From contig JAVBOH010000021.1 in the NCBI GenBank assembly GCA_031550725.1, positions 62,001 through 126,000 on the forward strand: a stretch of 64,000 bases of DNA. Reading direction: 5' to 3'. Shown here piece after piece: positions 50,935 to 59,854 of this stretch (its first letter is position 1; each line of letters starts with the position of its first letter). Position numbers and translations under genes: made by a program. The stretch comes from UBA946 sp031550725 (GTDB lineage: Bacteria; Bacillota; Clostridia; Oscillospirales; Ruminococcaceae). A model generated the notes under the pieces. It did not search any database. It was given only the letters and a program-made list of their open reading frames with translations, and was not told the origin of the DNA.

Positions 50935-52242
50935 TCAAGTATTATTTTTTCGCTTTTGAGATAAGTAAAGTGATTTTATTTGAGTTGCTACGCTATTCTC
51001 ATCTATCAAATCAATTGCATCTAAATATTTTTCTTTACAACGAGAACAACAAAAAATATTCGAAGTAGGATGTAAATATTTTGATATATTTAACATTATT
51101 TCGATTTCTTTTGGCGAGAAATTTTTTATCATCTTTTCATAATAATAAGAAGCACCATCACTCGTACCATACATGTTACCAGCGTAACAAATTAATATTG
51201 TTATTACAAATTCTACTTGTGTAGAGCTAGGTACATTAATCTGATCAGTTAATTCATATAATCTCTCAGCAAAAGGTACCTCACTGTAAAAATTATCCCA
51301 ACCCCAATGAGCGTTCAACAATTTATCACATGCATTTTTAATAATTGAATGTTTTTCTGATTCTGATAAAAGCTGTAAAAGATCTAATTTTTCAAAAAAT
51401 GTTCTTGATGCAATTGCTTTTTCATTTTGCCCTTTAAGCTTATATGTATTATACTGACCAATTATATCAGATTTAATTTTCTCATCAAATAATTGTTTAA
51501 CCTCTAAACATAAAGATAGGCAATTAATCCGTGTTTCTTCATTAGTAGACGCATCACAATACATACCGTGTAGCATAGGTATTAATAACTGTCGCTGTGC
51601 TGAAAATGTATTAATCAAACTTAATTTCCATTCTTGTAATTGAATTGGTTCCCATTTCTTTTCTTTAATTGCACTTATAAACGTAGGAATATCTATACCA
51701 GTAAGTTGATAATCATTTGTTAAACCATATTTACAACATCTACTAATAAATACTGTTAGTTCCTTATCGTCAATATCAGAAATGCTTGGATGTGCTGCTG
51801 AAAAATTGTTTCTAATATCTCTACATTGATCGAGAAAAAAGAAACCTTCCTCGGATAATAATTCGAGTTTATGACATAAATCTAATAAAGAAGCATCCAT
51901 TAATTCACTCAGATCTTTTTCTTCGAATTTTTTATCTAAAGTTTGAGAAACCAAACCAAACCCAAAATTTCTGATTTTATTTCTTAATGCCATAATCGTT
52001 GCATTCCAAATATAATTTATTGCTCCATCAAACAATCCAACAGATGTAGCTATGCACATTCTTACAATTAGTTCATTCCTTAATTCAAAAGGAATAGTTT
52101 GTAACTCTCGAGGTAAGTTTAACCATGCATAATTTATAGCTTCATCACTAGCAATTACATTCCTAGGTAAATTGAATTTATTAATTATATTATTAACATG
52201 TGGTAAAGTGTTTTGCGTTATTTCTGGCAGATAATCTGACAT
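50935..52242 (-). CDS. HEPN-like protein in the RADAR locus, unknown family
   Basis: 435 residues, helical. The N-terminal half (about 55-175) ends with FFFLDQCRDIRNNFSAAHP, where Arg144-Asn145 and His151 form the R-N-x5-H signature of HEPN ribonuclease-type domains, followed by FISRCCKYG as in the usual last helix. The C-terminal half is helical and ends with a cysteine cluster NIFCCSRCKEKYLDAI (Cys398, 399, 402). AGGAGGATATTTT precedes the start, 18 bp after the RdrB-like gene, so it is translated with it. An RNase effector of the locus is an inference; an inactive scaffold is possible. Confidence 0.65.
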   Translation of the reverse strand: MSDYLPEITQNTLPHVNNIINKFNLPRNVIASDEAINYAWLNLPRELQTIPFELRNELIVRMCIATSVGLFDGAINYIWNATIMALRNKIRNFGFGLVSQTLDKKFEEKDLSELMDASLLDLCHKLELLSEEGFFFLDQCRDIRNNFSAAHPSISDIDDKELTVFISRCCKYGLTNDYQLTGIDIPTFISAIKEKKWEPIQLQEWKLSLINTFSAQRQLLIPMLHGMYCDASTNEETRINCLSLCLEVKQLFDEKIKSDIIGQYNTYKLKGQNEKAIASRTFFEKLDLLQLLSESEKHSIIKNACDKLLNAHWGWDNFYSEVPFAERLYELTDQINVPSSTQVEFVITILICYAGNMYGTSDGASYYYEKMIKNFSPKEIEIMLNISKYLHPTSNIFCCSRCKEKYLDAIDLIDENSVATQIKSLYLSQKRKNNT

Positions 52243-52260
52243 AAAATATCCTCCTATAAT

Positions 52261-54963
52261 TTAAATTGTTATCTTATTAATCTCGTCAAAATCATGTTGC
52301 ATTTCATTATATGTCTTATTGTTTTTGACAAATGAACTATTAACACCATGTTGTCTAATTTTATCTATCCACTTAAGTGCATCTTCTCTTTTACACCCAG
52401 CATTGAGTAATGAATAATAAATATACGCAATTTCATTCTCAACAAAAGTCGAAAAAACAATTGGATCATCTGAATTAATTGATGCTAAAACGCATGTTTC
52501 TTGTAATCCTTCGATATTTAAACCTTTATTATTTAATCTTAAAATAGGATGTTGTAAAATGCTTGGTATATCACCAATTACTGAATTTGAACTTGGATTA
52601 GTTTCAACATATACACCCATTTTTTCAACTTTAGATATTAAAGTATTTTGTAGCTCTGTGTAGAAATATATATCATCTTCATTTAAGGAAACAAATATTG
52701 GTTCATTATATATTTCATTATAGCATGGACAAAAATGTGATAAAACAAGTTCGTTTGTCTTCCAAAAGCTATCGCTCGTTAATTTATCTTTAAGTGTACA
52801 TATATTGTTACTAGATGTACACTTATTTAGATCAAGTGAATTTTCATTGAACTTTGCTTGATATACACACCATAATTTATATACATCAATTCCATTTAAT
52901 TTATTTGAATATATTTTTTGTGCAAGTTCCATAATCTTAAATTCTAAATTTTCAGGAGCATTTCCTAAACGATTTGAGTTTACATACTTCCACATCCAAA
53001 GAAGATTTTCTAAGTGTTCCATAATTGGAATTGCCACTATACGATTTTGTTTAACCCAATTTTCAATATCAATTCCTAATGCAATCGCATGACCTAAACG
53101 ATCACCACTTCTATAATCAAAGTGAGTTAATACTTCATCAATATGTCTTAATCCTGATATAATATGGCGAAAATCCTCCCCAACATGATATGTAAAACCC
53201 ATGTTTTGTATGTTATTACTGGTGTCAGGTGAATAAGGAATAACATTATAATGTGATCTTGCATGACGAAATACTGGTGCAAATACCCATGGTTCTGTTG
53301 CGTTTTCAACTGATGCAGCGTCAATACCCACAACATAATCCGTTAATATGGGGTAATTACTTAGTAATTCTATCAATGCCTTTAAAAATTCAATGTCCCT
53401 TTTTCTCATTGTATTATAATCATAGCAATTAACATAACTAGAACGATCATACATAATACAATTATAACCACTAAAATTATCACTATCATTTTCTTTTATA
53501 AAATGGTACATTAAGCCTAGTTTTGGAAATGTTAATAATTTTTTGTTTTTACTAACTTCTAGCCTATTGTTTATATATGAATTATATGCATTAACAATTA
53601 CCTTAATTTGGTCTAAAGTATTTCTCATCATTGATGTTTTATTCACATTAGAACTATATCCAATTTTCGGAGATATTTTCATTTCTAAAATACTTAGATT
53701 ACCAGTTTTACACTGCTCTTCAAAAATAGAATAATAATTTTGTTTTTTATAAATATGTGATTCAACTTTAGGATTTCTCAAAATTTTTGTTGCTTTATTA
53801 TAAAACTCCTTAAAGTAATCTAATCCACCAATAGCTGTTTGCTGTACTTTATCAACATAAAAGTCATTCTTTAATCTAATATATTTAATGAAGCATTCAC
53901 ATAAAAATGGATCATAATTAGTTTTTAAATAACGAAGTATTTTATAATACCATATTATTTCTGATGATGTACCTTTATCTTTATAATTAATATATATAGT
54001 GTCAAATAATAAATCATTTGCTTTTGATTGATCCGCATTGTAAAATGAATACACTTCTTTATTAAAACATTCAACGTTCTTTTCACTTGTTTCTGGAGTA
54101 TTATCAAGATCATTAATTAACTTATTAAAATAATTCAAACTGGATTTAAAAGGCATTTCCCCCTCAAATTGTAAGTCAACATATTTTTCAAATGATGTAT
54201 TATATTGACTTTCAATAAAGTAAGCAGAATGAAATTTAAATAAAGTACAGAACCAAATTTTATTGTTTTTTTGTTTATGATAAAATAATGATGTATATGA
54301 TAACCATAAAAATTGGTATGAAATAGCAGCATTAGCATGTAGATGTGTTTCTGCAACTCCTTTATTTAATATTAATTTTAATGGCATATCTGCTAAATAT
54401 ATAAGATTAGGTACATTATACATAAAATCAATATCGTCATAATCTAGTGTAACATAAGATGCTGCAATAAATAAATCAACCGCTGCTGATCTTGATATAT
54501 GATTCCATAATTCTATTTTATCGAATTCTGTGTAATTTTTCAAAAGTGCATCTTCTTCTTTATACCAACTGCGAAAAGAAACAATCCCATCTCTAAAAGT
54601 TATAAACGTGCTTGCGATATTATAAATATGCTCTAAGTAAAATCTGTTGATGTCTTTTTTATCATCACTTAAATAATTCATCAAAATATGACCTGAATAG
54701 AACATATTAATTAACATTTGGGCATCATCTAAGTGACTCCAACGGTAATCCCTTGCAAATGTTTTTAAAATATTTTTTTGAGCAATATTCATTTTATTTT
54801 TTAATTTTTCTCTTTTTATTGTAAGTTTAGAGTTTTCAAAATTTATCAATTCTTTGTATGCAATAGTATAATTTAATAACAAATCATTTTTCACGAATTC
54901 AATTTGTGTAAAAGGATATAAGATTACTTTAGCAAGAAGGTGATTAAATATTTTTCCATCCAT
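52261..54963 (-). CDS. rdrB: RdrB-like adenosine-deaminase-fold protein (RADAR)
   Basis: 900 residues. The complete deaminase metal and catalytic set is visible: HxH in ETHLHANA (His207, His209), HVGE (His593, Glu596), GDRLGHA (His625) and SINSDDP (Asp832, Asp833), with ETNPSSN as the companion loop. Ordinary adenosine deaminases have ~340 residues; the ~380-residue insert between the HxH strand and HVGE and the total length are features of RdrB, which deaminates adenosine to inosine in RNA and in nucleotides after phage attack. The start is 1 bp from the ATPase stop, so both are translationally coupled. Confidence 0.87.
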   Translation of the reverse strand: MDGKIFNHLLAKVILYPFTQIEFVKNDLLLNYTIAYKELINFENSKLTIKREKLKNKMNIAQKNILKTFARDYRWSHLDDAQMLINMFYSGHILMNYLSDDKKDINRFYLEHIYNIASTFITFRDGIVSFRSWYKEEDALLKNYTEFDKIELWNHISRSAAVDLFIAASYVTLDYDDIDFMYNVPNLIYLADMPLKLILNKGVAETHLHANAAISYQFLWLSYTSLFYHKQKNNKIWFCTLFKFHSAYFIESQYNTSFEKYVDLQFEGEMPFKSSLNYFNKLINDLDNTPETSEKNVECFNKEVYSFYNADQSKANDLLFDTIYINYKDKGTSSEIIWYYKILRYLKTNYDPFLCECFIKYIRLKNDFYVDKVQQTAIGGLDYFKEFYNKATKILRNPKVESHIYKKQNYYSIFEEQCKTGNLSILEMKISPKIGYSSNVNKTSMMRNTLDQIKVIVNAYNSYINNRLEVSKNKKLLTFPKLGLMYHFIKENDSDNFSGYNCIMYDRSSYVNCYDYNTMRKRDIEFLKALIELLSNYPILTDYVVGIDAASVENATEPWVFAPVFRHARSHYNVIPYSPDTSNNIQNMGFTYHVGEDFRHIISGLRHIDEVLTHFDYRSGDRLGHAIALGIDIENWVKQNRIVAIPIMEHLENLLWMWKYVNSNRLGNAPENLEFKIMELAQKIYSNKLNGIDVYKLWCVYQAKFNENSLDLNKCTSSNNICTLKDKLTSDSFWKTNELVLSHFCPCYNEIYNEPIFVSLNEDDIYFYTELQNTLISKVEKMGVYVETNPSSNSVIGDIPSILQHPILRLNNKGLNIEGLQETCVLASINSDDPIVFSTFVENEIAYIYYSLLNAGCKREDALKWIDKIRQHGVNSSFVKNNKTYNEMQHDFDEINKITI

Positions 54964-54964
54964 T

Positions 54965-57697
54965 TTAACGCTCCATTCCCATAATTCGCTGCCATTCTCT
55001 CATTTTGATTTTATTAAAATTATTTATTAATGATCTACTGGTAGTTATATTACTATATTCATATGGTAAATTAGAGTTTTCTAAACTTATTTTAGTATGA
55101 ATTATATCGTAATAGTAATTTATATACGATTTATAATGTTTCTTTATATATTGCAAAGTTGAAATATAATTTGCATAAATGCCATCTTCATCTTGTTCAA
55201 GAATAACATGCTTTTTCAAGTAAATTTTAAATCCTCTAAACCAATTCCTTAAAAAAATATAATCATCATTATTTTTTTCAATTATATGTTCTATTGTTGA
55301 TAATCTATTTTGAAAATCTTCGCGTTGTAAAATTTGTACTGTTTTGATATATTCAATAAATATATCAACTTCCTTTTTAATATTTATATCATCAGTATAA
55401 TCTAAGTTATTCAAAATATCATCTATCTCACTATCCATATCAAATTTCAAATTTATATAAATTAATATTTCATCAAGTTTTGAAATAGCCATTATCATAT
55501 CATATAATGAATTACCTATATCACTCTTTTTTTGCCTAGGTCTATCTTCAAATAATAATTTTAGATAACTTAGATATTCAACTGATAATTTATCATAATT
55601 ATCATCCACAAAATCCGTGCTATTTAATATCATTAACTCGTTTCTGTAATCATAAATTCTACCAATTGCGTTAAATCTATGAAACAAAACATTTGCAAGT
55701 AATTCAAACCACTCATAATATTTTTTTACATATTTTATATCTCGAGTTTTTTCTATTAAATGAAGTTTATATGCACCATGAAGGAAATTAGCCTGATGTT
55801 CACGTTTATGCATATCAAATTCTGGAATAAGATTAAGAGATGAAAATGTATAATATTGCAAAAACATCGCATTAATGTCATCATCACATTGAATTATATC
55901 AATTTTACATAGTTTTAATAATTCTGTTAATTCAATATAACCATGACTTTTCCTTCTTTGTGGCATTATAACAACAATCAATTGCTCTACGAAATTAAGA
56001 AGACATATCATTTCTATGAATGCTCCAGGGTTTTTTCGATTTTCCTCAATATATCGAGGTTCTTTGAATATTTCAAGAACTTTTGCATAATCAACATACA
56101 ATTGCCAATTAAGAAGTTGTGTTTTAATCATACTTCTAATTTCTCTTGAAAACATTGAAAGGTTTTTATTTGATACTACTGCTGAATTAATAAACTTAGT
56201 TACAATTTCATATATTTTTTCTATAAATGATAATGGCATTTGGTCGATAATTATTAAATCATTTTCATTATAGAAATTTTCAAGGGTTATACTAAGTTCC
56301 TCTAACATTTCTTTTAGCGAATAGTATACACTCATAATATCTCTAGGGTACCGTCCTAAAAAGCATAAGTAGAAATTATTTCCAAGCTCTGATGGTTCAC
56401 CTTCTAGTGGTATTCTAATTAGTTTTAAAAAATCATGTTTCGCTTGTAGTGTTTCTAATGTTGGTTCCGCATGTTTATTATTTATAATTTTTTTATTTTG
56501 CTCCTCATGTAAACCCATGGCATCATTATATAACTTTGAAATAAGTTGTGCAATTCTATCTGAAATTTTTTCTGTGTCAATGCAACTAGAATTATCATCA
56601 GTAAATACTTGAAGTAGTCCTTTTTCTTCATATCGATCATACTTTTTTAAATATAATCTATTATACACTGGAAATATTTTTCGAAGTATTTCATCAGATA
56701 ACTTGCTGATTTTATCATATTCACGACCATATCGTAAATCATGAAATTTTATTGTTTTATTTTTTCCTTCAATTAAACTTTTGCCATTATATTCATATTC
56801 AATATTCATTAAATCGAAAAGATTAAGTGGATTTTGTGTTATGGATTGAAACATATGATTTTTAACAGCATATGTTAATGTTTTTTGAGATGCTGAAACA
56901 AACACGATGACATTTGGATGCGATAAATATTTAGGAATAATAAAAGTTAATTCATTAATAATTTGTGGTTTTAAGTCAGCATCATCAATAAAGATAAAAA
57001 TCAATGGATTCGTATCTTTATTATTGTCCGTTGATGAATAATGTAAATATTTAGAGTATACCTCAACTAATGTACACCAATAATCAGTAAACATATTAAT
57101 TAGCAAAAAACTATTATCAACACTCTGAGCTTTCAATTCAGTAGCTGTTGAATAGTCATAATTGCTTCTGTTAGTGTTATAACCTTTTGTATAATAGGCA
57201 TTCTTTAATCTTTCGAATTTATTTCTTAGTAAATTATCTTGTTTAAATATGCAGCGTTCAAATAATTTATATTGATCACAAAAGCTTTTATAATCAAAAG
57301 AGTGCTTGTTATATCCATATGATTCAATATTTTCTTCGAAGATTTTCAAATTATTATCCATAGCAGAAAGCAACCAGCTAACTATACTTTCATCAGAATC
57401 AATTAATTCAGGCATTATTATTGGAAGCATTATATTTTGTTCTTGATCTTTTAAATTATTATGAATTGTCATTAGAATACTGGTTTTACCAGCACCTCTA
57501 CCACCTAAAATAGAAAAAATATGGTCATACTTTAAACTTTCAAATGATTCTGATACTATTAAGTCCTTATCAACCTTTGTGGACTCATCTCTAATTTTTT
57601 CTATTTTATCTGTAAGCATACTGTAAGATGGTAAACTAGTCTTCATTTGTTTTTCAGTTAGATTCTTTATACCTAATTTATAGTTAGGGTTACTCAT
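54965..57697 (-). CDS. rdrA: RdrA-like P-loop ATPase (RADAR)
   Basis: 910 residues. Walker A GGRGAGKT (65-72) in IFSILGGRGAGKTSILMTIHN, Walker B PLIFIFIDDAD (about 231-241), and a sensor-type VFVSASQKTL near 266. The rest is helical with no transmembrane helix. The length, the fold order and the coupled partner (900-residue adenosine deaminase) match RdrA, which assembles into rings and loads RNA onto RdrB. Start at 57697 with GGAGGATATGATAAA. First of four minus-strand genes. Very AT-rich, with many AAT/ATA codons, unlike the threonine and copper genes. Confidence 0.85.
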   Translation of the reverse strand: MSNPNYKLGIKNLTEKQMKTSLPSYSMLTDKIEKIRDESTKVDKDLIVSESFESLKYDHIFSILGGRGAGKTSILMTIHNNLKDQEQNIMLPIIMPELIDSDESIVSWLLSAMDNNLKIFEENIESYGYNKHSFDYKSFCDQYKLFERCIFKQDNLLRNKFERLKNAYYTKGYNTNRSNYDYSTATELKAQSVDNSFLLINMFTDYWCTLVEVYSKYLHYSSTDNNKDTNPLIFIFIDDADLKPQIINELTFIIPKYLSHPNVIVFVSASQKTLTYAVKNHMFQSITQNPLNLFDLMNIEYEYNGKSLIEGKNKTIKFHDLRYGREYDKISKLSDEILRKIFPVYNRLYLKKYDRYEEKGLLQVFTDDNSSCIDTEKISDRIAQLISKLYNDAMGLHEEQNKKIINNKHAEPTLETLQAKHDFLKLIRIPLEGEPSELGNNFYLCFLGRYPRDIMSVYYSLKEMLEELSITLENFYNENDLIIIDQMPLSFIEKIYEIVTKFINSAVVSNKNLSMFSREIRSMIKTQLLNWQLYVDYAKVLEIFKEPRYIEENRKNPGAFIEMICLLNFVEQLIVVIMPQRRKSHGYIELTELLKLCKIDIIQCDDDINAMFLQYYTFSSLNLIPEFDMHKREHQANFLHGAYKLHLIEKTRDIKYVKKYYEWFELLANVLFHRFNAIGRIYDYRNELMILNSTDFVDDNYDKLSVEYLSYLKLLFEDRPRQKKSDIGNSLYDMIMAISKLDEILIYINLKFDMDSEIDDILNNLDYTDDINIKKEVDIFIEYIKTVQILQREDFQNRLSTIEHIIEKNNDDYIFLRNWFRGFKIYLKKHVILEQDEDGIYANYISTLQYIKKHYKSYINYYYDIIHTKISLENSNLPYEYSNITTSRSLINNFNKIKMREWQRIMGMER

Positions 57698-57960
57698 TTT
57701 ATCATATCCTCCAAAATTTTATTTTTCAGCTAATTCAAAGCGGATAATGTGCTTAATTATTAAGATTAACGTTTACTAATACCAACCTTTCTGATATATT
57801 ATTGAGATTACTAGTGAAGTGGAATTAACATTCCTTATTATTTAATAAATATATTCAATCATTAAATAATCTCTATAAACAGTATAACACGATTTTTGTC
57901 ATATTTTAATACTATTGTTGTCAAGTGTCGACTTTATGTTGTAAAATGCATTTATTAAAT
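57698..57960 (-). promoter_or_regulatory. Leader region of the RADAR-like operon
   Basis: About 260 bp without a gene. On the minus strand TATACT (57881-57886) with a weak TTAAAA 17 bp before it is the best -10; a good TTGACA lies further upstream but badly spaced. The untranslated leader would be ~180 nt. No clear operator seen. Confidence 0.4.
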
Positions 57961-57965
57961 ATATA

Positions 57966-58010
57966 AAAAGCTTCTAAAACTGTCGCTTTCACGATTGTTT
58001 TAGAAGCCTT
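57966..58010 (-). terminator. Terminator after ankyrin lipoprotein gene
   Basis: GCTTCTAAAAC (57970-57980) pairs with GTTTTAGAAGC (57997-58007), with TTTTT beyond it on the minus strand. Confidence 0.85.
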
Positions 58011-58030
58011 AATAATGCTAAATTAATGAG

Positions 58031-59779
58031 TTAGTTATTCTTCTCTTCAAACTCCTTAAGCAGCTCAATCAAATCTTTTCTGCATCTTTGTTTATAAAAA
58101 TCAGTTAAATCAAAATTACCATGCCACACACCTCCACTTTTGAATTTTAATTTATCAAAGTGCAAGTCTGTGTTTGCACCATTTTCTAGTAAAATTCGTG
58201 CTGTTTTTGTTGACATACCATAAAACTCCATAATATCTGGAAACAAGCTTAAGTCCAATCCATAATCAATAAACATCTGACATATTTCAGATGAATTTGT
58301 AAAGCTGACACCAAAAAAATGATTATCATGAGGATAATTTGCTACGAATTCATCATATGTTACTCTTTCACCATCTATTATATCCCAATCATGTTTATTA
58401 ACAGATGACACATGTGGCTGATTGGGATTTGCTCCTTGTTCAAATACAAGCTTTACAAAATCAGCATCAACCTGATATGCTGCACAGTATAAATCTGATA
58501 TATTTAAAGGCCTGCCTTTGCTGTATAAATATTCAGCTATTTCCTTGTTTAAATATGTGAATTCCAAATATCTTAAATCATATCCTTGTTCTAAAAATAT
58601 ATCCATTATTTTAATATCAACTTCTGTTATTTCAATGTATCTTGCACCTTTATAGCCTTGATTAATAGCTTCTGCTACATCAAGTTCTGACATTTCATAA
58701 CCGCACTGGATTATATAATTAATGACCAGTCCAATTATTTCAGGCCTTTTTGATCTTATACTCATATATAGAATTTCTTGTAGGTCATGTTTAGATGTTA
58801 CTATTCCTTGATTAATTATATACTCACATATTTCATAATTACTTACATGAGCTGCTATTTCTAAATAATCTTTGCTAATTTTTGTATTTAATTCTTCAAA
58901 CCCATATTTCATCATTTCATAATTATTCGACCATATAGCATAACTTACGCGAAACTTATACTCAACATCAGATATAAGTTCTATAAATTTTTTATATTGC
59001 TCAAGTGTTCCATAACAAGTAAAACCACTTTGAATTAATAGTTTTCCATAATAATCAAGTTCATTACCTCTTGCGATATAATTTTCAAGTTCAGTTAAGC
59101 TTTCATCCATTTTTCCAATTAATGCATAATCAACGCATTTTGGCATTCCACTTTCCTGACCATTTTCTAAAAGTTTTTCAAGCAAATATCTTCTTGCTCT
59201 TGGGTCTTGACCGCGATACATATAGTGATTATCACCATGATTATAATCCGAAGGTGCATAATCATTTTCATCATAAAACAACTCTGGGTTCGGCTTAAAT
59301 CCACGCTCTACCATTGCAACTACTTGTGAATATTGGTTATATTCATCTAATGATAATAACGCGGATTTTAATGCTGGTGTTGATCGGTCTTTAGCATTTA
59401 AATTTATTTTATCACTTGTCAGCAAAGCGATTGTATCACCCCAATGCCCAGCGTTATATGTTGTATAAAAAAGAGTATTTCGGACATTTGGATTTGCACC
59501 TTTTTCCATTAACCAATATAGTCCGACGTTATCCATATATCCAAGATTACCTGACATTGCTGCTCCATATACTGCTTTATCAAGCATTTTTTGACTATAA
59601 TTATGTTCTTTTAATATTTCTTCTGCTCTTTCTATATTACATGTTTTTACAGCTTCATTAAAATTATTTTGAACGCTAAACGAATCAGGGCTTTCGAAAA
59701 ACTCTAAGATATTACATCCACTTAATATTGTTGTTGATAATACAGCTGAAATTATTAGTGCTGCTTTTTTTGCACGCAT
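58031..59779 (-). CDS. Ankyrin-repeat lipoprotein
   Basis: 582 residues. Lipobox LSGC with Cys22 after a hydrophobic signal, so it is anchored outside the membrane. From about 40 on, ankyrin-type units occur: YWLMEKGANPNVRNTLFYTTYNAGH, VAMVERGFKPNPELF, KLVFEQGANPNQPHVSSVNK and ARILLENGANTDLHF. No enzymatic domain seen. GGAGGGTG leads the start. Its neighbour upstream is a giant surface protein, and the pair may act together at the cell surface. Confidence 0.88.
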   Translation of the reverse strand: MRAKKAALIISAVLSTTILSGCNILEFFESPDSFSVQNNFNEAVKTCNIERAEEILKEHNYSQKMLDKAVYGAAMSGNLGYMDNVGLYWLMEKGANPNVRNTLFYTTYNAGHWGDTIALLTSDKINLNAKDRSTPALKSALLSLDEYNQYSQVVAMVERGFKPNPELFYDENDYAPSDYNHGDNHYMYRGQDPRARRYLLEKLLENGQESGMPKCVDYALIGKMDESLTELENYIARGNELDYYGKLLIQSGFTCYGTLEQYKKFIELISDVEYKFRVSYAIWSNNYEMMKYGFEELNTKISKDYLEIAAHVSNYEICEYIINQGIVTSKHDLQEILYMSIRSKRPEIIGLVINYIIQCGYEMSELDVAEAINQGYKGARYIEITEVDIKIMDIFLEQGYDLRYLEFTYLNKEIAEYLYSKGRPLNISDLYCAAYQVDADFVKLVFEQGANPNQPHVSSVNKHDWDIIDGERVTYDEFVANYPHDNHFFGVSFTNSSEICQMFIDYGLDLSLFPDIMEFYGMSTKTARILLENGANTDLHFDKLKFKSGGVWHGNFDLTDFYKQRCRKDLIELLKEFEEKNN

Positions 59780-59800
59780 TTTTCACCCTCCAAAATAATG

Positions 59801-59836
59801 TAATTAACAGCCGACAGAAGTGTCAGCTGTTAATTA
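59801..59836 (-). terminator. Hairpin after the giant surface-protein gene
   Basis: TAATTAACAGCCGACA pairs with TGTCAGCTGTTAATTA (one mismatch) around GAAG. On the minus strand a short TTATTTT follows. Confidence 0.7.
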
Positions 59837-59854
59837 ATCAAGCATTAGTTAATA

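Noticed and set aside
52261..54963. Housekeeping adenosine deaminase
   Set aside because: It is 900 residues instead of ~340, has a very large insert and is coupled to a 910-residue ATPase, which fits RdrB.
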